This document shows positions 1-7,800 of a stretch of DNA of 7,864 nt, one piece after another. Source of the stretch: an uncultured Chitinophagaceae bacterium (GTDB taxonomy: Bacteria > Bacteroidota > Bacteroidia > Chitinophagales > Chitinophagaceae); contig CALCEA010000025.1 in assembly GCA_937900675.1 (NCBI GenBank), forward strand, positions 1 to 7,864, in the 5' to 3' direction. The first letter of the stretch is position 1. The number at the start of each line of letters is the position of its first letter. A program made the translations under genes and the position numbers. A model generated the notes under the pieces. That model was not told the origin of the DNA, did not search any database, and saw only the letters and a list, made by a program, of their open reading frames with translations.

Positions 1-926
1 TCCCATATTTCTAATTGATACGTATTGCTAGATTTCTTTTGATTACGAGTATAATATGCTTTTTTTCCGTCTGCAGTGAAACTTACAGCACCAATATTTA
101 ATTTGTCTTGTATAAATGTATTAAAACTAGTTACACCCTGTTCATTATACAATGGAAAATAACTAATATAAACACTTGGCACTTTTTTTGAATCATTAGA
201 TGTTTCTGTAGAATAGTCAGTATAATTTGTTTTACTTGATTTCTCTACCCAAGTCCTTTTTGTAAATGGTGTATTTGATCTTATACTATCTATTTTCTCA
301 AAATAATATAGTTTAGAATACCCAGCTCCATCCCAAGCAAATTCTGCTGGTTTTAGTGTTTTAGTAAATAATCTTTTAAAGAATTTTTTTGACTTAGGCT
401 TTAATTTCATTCTATTTGATTCGAAAATCAAACCATCCTTATATAAAACACTATTAAATTCATTAAAGGGCGTATTTATCTTAAGATTTGTTAATTTATA
501 ATCTAATGAATCAGCCATTAATTTATCAATATTTTTAAAACCATATAATCTTGCTTCATTTAATTTTGTGATATCATCGCTTAAAAATGTAGTATATAAA
601 TTTCTTGCTTTATCATATTGATTATTAGATGCATAAAGCTCCGCTAAGCGAATATCTTTACACCCCCCCAATGAAACTGCTTTTTCTAAATAAACCAGAG
701 CACTATCAAAAGCGTTTAATTTTTGATAGCTTTCTGAAATTAATTTTAGGGCAATGGTATCTGTTGGACTTTTTTGTAAATAAGATTTGAAAATAGGAAT
801 TGCATATGCATATCTGTATTGATTATACTCATTCATTGCTAACCTTAATAACGCTTTGTCTTTTTTTGATTGCGCCATTACATTCGAACTAAACAAAACA
901 AATAATATATATATTAATCTTTTCAT
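1..926 (-). CDS. TPR and PD40-like repeat protein, probable OmpA-family T9SS accessory (PorE-like), 3' truncated by window edge
   Basis: An open frame of 308 codons runs from an ATG at 926 to the left edge with no stop. It begins with a signal peptide (MKRLIYILFVLFSSNVMAQ, cleavage probably after Ala18), which supports this start. Residues about 24-117 are helical and TPR-like: an NEYNQYRYAYAIPIF segment, then ALVYLEKAVSLGG, then LAELYASNNQYDKA. Residues 154-172 and 277-296 look like blades of a PD40/WD40-type beta-propeller; the second contains VSFTADGKKAYYTRN. Known proteins with this order (PorE of Porphyromonas gingivalis and many OmpA-family proteins next to porP/sprF genes) end in a peptidoglycan-binding OmpA domain, but that part would lie outside the window. 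The inferred role is a periplasmic link between the outer-membrane PorP-type protein and the cell wall. The gene starts 23 bases after the porP/sprF stop, so it is probably co-transcribed. A run of seven G (plus-strand C at 663-669) encodes Leu86-Gly-Gly-Cys89. The TPR/PD40 call is good; the specific PorE equivalence is not proven. Confidence 0.85.
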   Translation of the reverse strand, partial: MKRLIYILFVLFSSNVMAQSKKDKALLRLAMNEYNQYRYAYAIPIFKSYLQKSPTDTIALKLISESYQKLNAFDSALVYLEKAVSLGGCKDIRLAELYASNNQYDKARNLYTTFLSDDITKLNEARLYGFKNIDKLMADSLDYKLTNLKINTPFNEFNSVLYKDGLIFESNRMKLKPKSKKFFKRLFTKTLKPAEFAWDGAGYSKLYYFEKIDSIRSNTPFTKRTWVEKSSKTNYTDYSTETSNDSKKVPSVYISYFPLYNEQGVTSFNTFIQDKLNIGAVSFTADGKKAYYTRNQKKSSNTYQLEIW

Positions 927-949
927 GAAATAAATTTTAACTAGTTCTA

Positions 950-1888
950 TTAAAAGTATCTAGTGGATTTAATTTTAGTTTTGAAATTGCCTATTTCGTA
1001 TCTGATCATTAATTCATGAGACCCTTTAGCGAAATACTTTAAAGGTGAAAAAGGCATATCATAAGCGTACCCAAACCTAAGATTATCAGTTGCCTGAATT
1101 TCAACCATACCTACAAATGCATCGCCTGTTCTATAACTACCTCCGATTCCCAACATATCCTTTAACCATACATTCAAGTTAAGATCTGCTTCAATAGGAG
1201 CTCCACTCACCATTTTGATCATAGTAGATGGCTTTAACTTTACTTCATCATTTATTTCATATACATAGCCAGCAGTAGCAAACAGATGAAAATCATCCAT
1301 TTTTTGAACGCCTGATACAAAATTTTCATATTTAGCCAATCTTGACCTGAGAATACTTGGTGTAGATAGACCAAGATAAAATTTATCCGTATTGTAGTAT
1401 ACTCCCATTCCTACAGAGGGATTCCATTGTGAAGGTTTAGCAGAACTAATAAAGCTAGGATCTGTAGGTGTGTACCTATTCATCACATCATTCAAATTAA
1501 TTCTGTAATTCATTAACCCAAAACTTATACCTCCTGACAATATTCCTTTCTCAGATACTTTAACTCTTGAAGATAGAATCGCATTAAAACCTGTTGCCGA
1601 TTCTACACCCAATCTATCATCATATGCTTGAAAACCAAGACCCACTTTTCCGTCTTTTGTCGATTTATCAATACTAATTGCAGTTGTTTTAGGCGCTCCC
1701 TTTAATCCAATCCATTGATTTCTTTGAAAAAAATTAAAACTTGTTGCTTCTCTATTACCTGCATAAGCTGGATTGACTCCCAACATATTGTACATATATT
1801 GGGAATACATAGGCTCCGTTTGTGAATATGCATTGATACTCGTAAAAAAAGCAATCAAGTGAATTATATAAAATTTTTTCATTTTCAT
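950..1888 (-). CDS. PorP/SprF family type IX secretion system outer-membrane protein
   Basis: This is a complete 312-residue protein ending in TAA, within the normal length for the family. Residues 1 to about 22 form a signal peptide (MKMKKFYIIHLIAFFTSINA core). The mature start carries the family signature: MYSQYMYNMLGVNPAYAG at residues 27-44, RNQW at 56-59, and GAPKT shortly after. Near the C terminus are RFGYAYD (271-277) and GSHELMIRY (289-297), also typical. The rest alternates hydrophobic and polar residues, as expected for an outer-membrane beta-barrel. In Flavobacterium johnsoniae, SprF is needed for secretion of the adhesin SprB, and proteins with type B C-terminal domains generally need a cognate SprF-like partner. 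Here the gene directly follows a type B protein with a one-base overlap, so it is most probably that protein's partner. A second in-frame ATG lies six bases downstream (Met3), but the overlap with the upstream stop favours the first. Family membership is firm; paralogues are common, so no gene symbol is assigned. Confidence 0.95.
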   Translation of the reverse strand: MKMKKFYIIHLIAFFTSINAYSQTEPMYSQYMYNMLGVNPAYAGNREATSFNFFQRNQWIGLKGAPKTTAISIDKSTKDGKVGLGFQAYDDRLGVESATGFNAILSSRVKVSEKGILSGGISFGLMNYRINLNDVMNRYTPTDPSFISSAKPSQWNPSVGMGVYYNTDKFYLGLSTPSILRSRLAKYENFVSGVQKMDDFHLFATAGYVYEINDEVKLKPSTMIKMVSGAPIEADLNLNVWLKDMLGIGGSYRTGDAFVGMVEIQATDNLRFGYAYDMPFSPLKYFAKGSHELMIRYEIGNFKTKIKSTRYF

Positions 1889-1890
1889 TA
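1886..1890 (-). promoter_or_regulatory. TAATG stop-start overlap between adhesin gene and porP/sprF
   Basis: On the minus strand the adhesin gene's TAA (1890-1888) and the porP/sprF ATG (1888-1886) share one base. No Shine-Dalgarno-like GGAGG stands upstream, only an A-rich stretch, as is usual in Bacteroidota. The arrangement suggests translational coupling by terminating ribosomes that re-initiate, which would tie the amount of partner protein to that of the adhesin. The overlap is seen directly; the coupling is inferred. Confidence 0.8.
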
Positions 1891-4800
1891 TTTCTTAATC
1901 AATAGTGGTCCAGCTAATTGTTTTTTATTACCATTCTTATCTGTTGCCTCAACGGTATAGAAATAAGTTCCTTCTGGGATATCCTCTCCTAAGAAATTGA
2001 CTGTCCCTTTCCCTCTCCAATCGTTTAGGTAATTTTCATTTCTATATACTTCATTACCCCATCTATTAAACACCTTAACAGATAAAACTGTACCAAATGG
2101 TCGAATAATAATCCAAGTATCATCTATACCATCATTATTAGGAGAGAATCCCTCTGGAACAATCAAATCTAGTTTTGGAACTACAAATTGTGCTGGAGTT
2201 CTGGTTGAAACATTACTTGGATTAAGAATTGGATCATTAGAAATTAAATTCACATTTCCAAACTTAGTAAATGCATTTAATTTAGCCGTATTTGCATAAT
2301 TACCATGAATGTCTGGCGATTGAATTAAAACACTTAATAAGATTGAATCCGTTTTATTGGCACCAAGTTTAGAATTTTTAGTAACTAAATCAATATTAGT
2401 ATTACCATCATAACTGTTGTTTTTATATAATGCACCACTTAAATCAAAACCAATTAATTTAAATCCATATGTAATATTGAATGTATTAGTTAAATCATCC
2501 TTCACTTGAATTGAATCAATAATCTCATTTGTTTTATTGGTTACTTTTAATAAGAAGTCAACTCTAATGCTACCATCAGGATTAACCTTAACAAGCTTTG
2601 TAGTTTTTTGAATATCAACTACATTGTATGGATCTAAAATGTTTAGAGTATCCAATTTACAAGGGGTGCTTGATAATCTAGTAGCAGTATCTATTGCTTT
2701 AACACACCACACATATATACCAGGTTTTGAAGGAACTAAAGGTGCTGATGTTGAACAATTAAATCCATTTATGTCACACCATTGTGGAATACTACCAGTT
2801 GTAATTGATGTAATTAATCCAGAAATATTCTTAGGATTAGAAATTACAGAATTCATTATGGTTAAGTTCTTTACATTAACAACAGGCAAAATGGTAACAG
2901 TATCCATAACACATGGCTCACTATTTAATCCTGTTGCAGTATCTAAAGACTTAACACACCATATATATACACCTGGCTTATTAGGTAATAAAGGTGGATC
3001 AACATAACAATTACTTCCAGTAGGATCACACCACATAGGAACTGTTCCAACAGGAGTTGATTTAACTAAAGATTTAATCGTTTTTGGGTTATTGAGATCA
3101 CCAGCATTATAAGTTGCATTATCAACGATAGGAATAACTGGAGGAGTAAACCCAACCTGAACTATTGTCAATACATCTTCATCTGGTATAAAATCTCCGT
3201 TTGGATCTGGATTTAACCCATTAGTAGAAGTATCTGAAATATGAAGATCTCCCACTGAAGTCAAACCTGTTGCAATAATATAATTTGGCCATGCATATTT
3301 ACCCTTTGTAGTTTGAACAAATACATCATAATTTATCTTAATAGAATCACTTACTTTTATAAAGCCATCCCACTTAATTAACGCGGTATCTGTGGTTCCA
3401 TTGAAGTTTGGATTAAGAGTTGCAGAACCTGAAACTTTTGGAACACCCACTATACTTGGTACATCTGGTATCTTATAGAAGTTATTTAAATTAAGCGTCA
3501 CATACAATGAATCTAAATTGCTGTTACTTAAATTTTTAATAATTGAAGTAAAATGGAAAATATATCCTCCAGCAACCGTATCTGCTTTAGAACCTTGTAA
3601 AGAAGCGCCAATTTCATTTACTAAGAAGAATGGGATATAGGTTGGTAAAGGCGTGCCAACTGTTGTAACAATAGGATGTTTTAATAAATTGGAATTATCG
3701 TGAGAAATAGCGGATGCTGGCTCCATACTGATACTGCCATCATCTTGCGTTAAGATACCATTTCCTATACCAGTAAATTGCAGAACCAATGGATCCAAAA
3801 TTTTACCAGGAATAATAGTAAAGTAAAATACTACATCACTTTCTTCATTAATTTTCAAATTAACGCCATTATCAAATAAGTCAGAACCAGACAATCCTGC
3901 TTGAGATCTATATTTAATAGTAAATCCATCTTTTACAAAAGTTACAAAACTAGATGGAATCTGTGCACCGAACCCTGTATAGTTAGGATTTAATTTAACT
4001 ACACCTTTAGTCACCCTAACACTATCTAAAGTATATCTCATGTCTTTAGGGAAGACTTTAGATAAATCAGCATTTACCTGAACACCTTGAAGATCCAACT
4101 CCCCATTATTTTTAATCTTCATCAAGATTTTAGTCTTAAATGAATTATCAGGCAATTTCGTTGGAAGTTCGGCTTTAAGTGTTAATAATAATTGAGGTCT
4201 TAACACATTTAAGAAAGCAGTGTCTTTTGTAAACTTATTTAATCTTGAAACATTATTTACATCAGTTACTTTTAATACTGTATACCTAGTGTCATCTTTT
4301 CTTGGAGATAATTTTACTTTATCACCATTCATTAAATTTTGAATAGTATCAATTTTATTATCTAAGCTATTTTTAATTATAACTGTATATGGCCCTACAC
4401 CATCGGTTAATGTAAATTTCATATGAACCGAATCGGCTTGTAATAAAGTTGGATATACTAAATTCATGGCTACTTGAGGCAAGTAACTCACATTAATCAC
4501 TAATTCCGAAGTTGGACAATTAATAGTTTGACCTTGAGCACATACTGGTATTGTAAATCTATAAGTGCCTATTTTAGAGGCCATAAAACTATAAGTTCCA
4601 TCAGCATTCATGTTGATACTTGCACCAGCAATATTTGCACTATTAGGTATTGGAGTACCATAAGTACTATTTGGAGCAATATCATTAGTCGCTACATTAC
4701 CTGTAATTGGAACATCGACTGTACCAGAATTATTATCATTAATGATATTAGCACTTGGCAATACATCTATATGTAAAGTTGCATTACTACATACCGATGG

Positions 4801-7800
4801 AGTTGAACTTGTACATGCAGTATAAACAATATCCACTGGTCCACTATATCCAACAGCAGGTGTAAAGGTATATGTGCCATTACTATTAAACTCGATTGTA
4901 CCTTTTGTTGACACTGGTCCAGAGTGACCTGTCACTGTTAAAGTTGATCCATTACTATTCTTGTCATTTGTTAATACATTCCCAGTTACTGTCGCACCAT
5001 TAGATGAACTATTAAAATCATCCGTTAACCCATTTGTCGAACTAGCATTAGATGGCAATACTGTATAGTATACAACTGCAGTTGAACATAACGCAGTTGG
5101 ACTTGTATTATCACATACTTTGTATACCAAACTATCTGTTCCTACATAACCAGCAGTTGGTGTATAACTTATAGTTCCGTCTGCATTCTTCACCACTGTA
5201 CCATGTGTTGGATCTGTCGTTATAACTAGACTAGATGCATTTATTGATCCCCCTAAATTAACTGACTTATCATTAGCTAATACATTAGTACTTACCGTAG
5301 ACCCTTGCTTCACAACTGCATTGTCATTATTAACTATCGGAAGATTAGTATTCAAAGATGGGTCCACTACTGTAATCTCTAACGGACTTAATGGACATCC
5401 ACTAGTTTGACCCACAGCACATACAGGTACATAATACACATACTTGCCCGGTGTAGTCGAACTAAATGTATAAGACCCATTTGTATTCATTGTAATACTC
5501 GCACCTGTTGGATTATTCGGATTATCTGCAGGTTGACCATAACTAGTTCCCGCTGCTACTACATCATTTGTTGATAAACTACCCGTCACAGGAATATTAA
5601 CATTTGTAACATTAATATCTAGTGTTAATACAGGTGCCGGCTCTACTATAATATGTAAAGTAGCTTTTGAACACACCGCAGGATTACTGTTATCACATAC
5701 TTGATATACAATATCTATCGGCCCACTAAATCCTGCCGCCGCAGTAAATGTATAAGAGCCATTTGCATTTAAAGTAAATACCCCCTGCGTACTTGTTGGT
5801 CCAGTAATCACACTTGCCGTTAATGTAGCATTACTAATTGTACTCTTATCATTCGTAAGAACATTACCGCTAACACTTACTCCACCATTGGGCGTATTAG
5901 TTACTGTACCATAATCGTCTATTGCCACTGTTTTATTTGTAGCCGTAGATGGCTCTATGGTAAAGTAGACTACTGCCGTATTACATATCGCAGTTGGTAA
6001 ACTATTATCACAAACACTATACACTAAACTATCTGTACCAATAAATCCTGCATTAGGAACAAAACTGATTGTTCCATCATTATTAACCGTAGACGTTCCG
6101 TGATTAGTTGTACTAGAAATAGTTACACTTGATACATTTAAACTAATTCCTGTATTACCTGATTCGTCATTTAATAATACAGCAACTGTTACCGGTGTAT
6201 TTAACTTACTATATGCATAATCATTATTCACCACTGGCTTATTATTATTTGCCAACGGATCTAAAACACTAATCTCTAAAGGAGTTAATGGACATCCTGT
6301 TGTCTGACCTGCTGCACATACCGGAACATAATACACATACTTGCCTGGAGTTGTCGCGGTAAAGCTATATGTACCATCTAGATTTACTGTAATACTTCCT
6401 CCTGAAGGATTATTTGGATTGACTGCAGGTTGTTGATAGGTCGTTCCTGGATTAGTCTGATCATTAGTTGATAAACTACCATTCACCGGCACATTAATAA
6501 TAGTAGCATTCACATCAGGATTAAGCACAGATGATGGCTCTACTATAATATGTAATGTCGCTTTTGAACATACCGAAGGATTACTATTGTCACAAACCTG
6601 ATAAATAATATCTACTGGCCCTGTATATCCTGCAGCTGGCGTAAACGTATAGGTGCCATCCGCATTAAACTGTATTGTACCCTTATCCGAAGCTGGTAGA
6701 TTACCAGATGGTATACTCGCTGTTAATGTCTTACCGGTTGTGCTATTATCATTATCTAATACGTTGCCTGATACTGTAGTTGAACCATCTAAACTAGCTA
6801 CTACTTTAGCTATATCATCATTAGCTACCGTAGAAGTTGAAGCATTGGCATCCACTACCGTATAGAACACTTCAGCAGTAGAACAATTAGCAGGAATAAC
6901 ATTATCACATACTTGATAAGTAAGCTTATCTGTTCCAGTAAAACCATTATCTGGCGTATACGTAATTGTACCATCATTATTCACCACCACAGTTCCATGT
7001 AATGGCTGAGTAATTATACTTACACTAGAAGCATTTATCACTCCTCCAGCATTACCCGCAATATCGTTCGCTAATATATTCGTCGTCGTACTTGAGCCCG
7101 ATGGAACAATCGCAAAATCATTATTCACCGAAGGCTTATTATTAGTTAAGGACGGATCCAACACTGTAATCTCTAATGGACTTAATGGACATACACTACT
7201 CTGACCAGCAGGACATACTGGTACATTATAAATATACTTACCTGGTATTGTCGCATTAAATGTATACGAACCATCTGGATTTATTGTAATCGTACCTCCT
7301 ATTGGATTATTACTGTCGGCATATGGCACACCATACGTACTTCCTGGTGATAACTTATCATTCGTTGACAACTGACCACTCACTGACTTATTTATATCCG
7401 TAATCGCTATATCCGGATTTACAATGGCCATTTCAACAACCAATGATTGAGCAGGACTAGAACATCCATTTGCATTAGCCACTACAGATATTAAACCACC
7501 AGAGGTTCCTGCAATTACATTGATACTGTTAGTTATAGATGATCCGCTCCAACCATTTGGTAATGTCCAAGTATATGAACTAGCTCCAGAAACAGGGTTA
7601 ATTGAATAAGTAATATTATTATTTGCAATTACAATAGTTTGACCACTGATAGAAGTAGGTTTTGCAGGTAAAGTGTTAACTATAATATTTTCAATTGCAC
7701 TCTCAAATGAACATCCATTATTATCAATAATTTTCAAAGTATAATCTCCTCCTAAAGTGGCGGTATAAGTATTTGAAATAGAATTATTAATTGGAATGGT

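Larger units (their letters stand above)
4483..7428 (-). repeat. Array of ten cadherin/Big-like modules in A-B-C super-repeat order
   Basis: Residues 104-1085 hold modules A1 B1 C1 A2 B2 C2 A3 B3 C3 A4, each about 90-105 residues. A modules carry SLSTND early and GKYVYYVPVCAxGQ late. B modules begin with VNNDxA and continue through NDGTISYTP, GTDSLVY and VCDN. C modules have SGNVLTND, then NGTYTFTPAxGYSGPVDIVY and VCSKATLHI. The B and C types resemble Big_9/VCBS/cadherin-like repeats of bacterial adhesins (family by eye). Equivalent positions in A (Asp127, 426, 725, 1019) are 299, 299 and 294 residues apart. Repeated ND and NxDG motifs suggest calcium binding between modules. The array is probably a stiff extracellular stalk. 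Confidence 0.9.

Noticed and set aside
927..949. Possible promoter or terminator between porP/sprF and the left-hand gene
   Set aside because: Only 23 AT-rich bases are available. An 8-base palindrome (AACTAGTT) is present, but it is too short for a terminator hairpin and no T run follows it at the right distance.
1880..1882. Second ATG (Met3) as the porP/sprF start
   Set aside because: Both starts give a plausible signal peptide, but the first ATG overlaps the upstream stop, a common arrangement for coupled genes; the difference is only two residues.
2624..3007. Plus-strand open frame of 127 codons
   Set aside because: It lies antisense to the four-cysteine doublet and its internal similarity (two THH-x-Y-x-PG segments) only mirrors that repeat. 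It has no recognisable domain or signal peptide.
4528..4776. Plus-strand open frame of 82 codons
   Set aside because: It is antisense to the C3/A4 region, has low-complexity Ser/Thr/Ile composition, and no known family; the minus-strand frame is clearly the coding one.
6653..6865. Plus-strand open frame of 70 codons
   Set aside because: It is antisense to the C1 module, and its equivalent is not open in the other super-repeat units, as expected for a chance frame.
4483..7428. Regular repeats as a possible CRISPR array
   Set aside because: The period is 897 bp, the repeats are coding throughout, and there are no short identical repeats with unique spacers.
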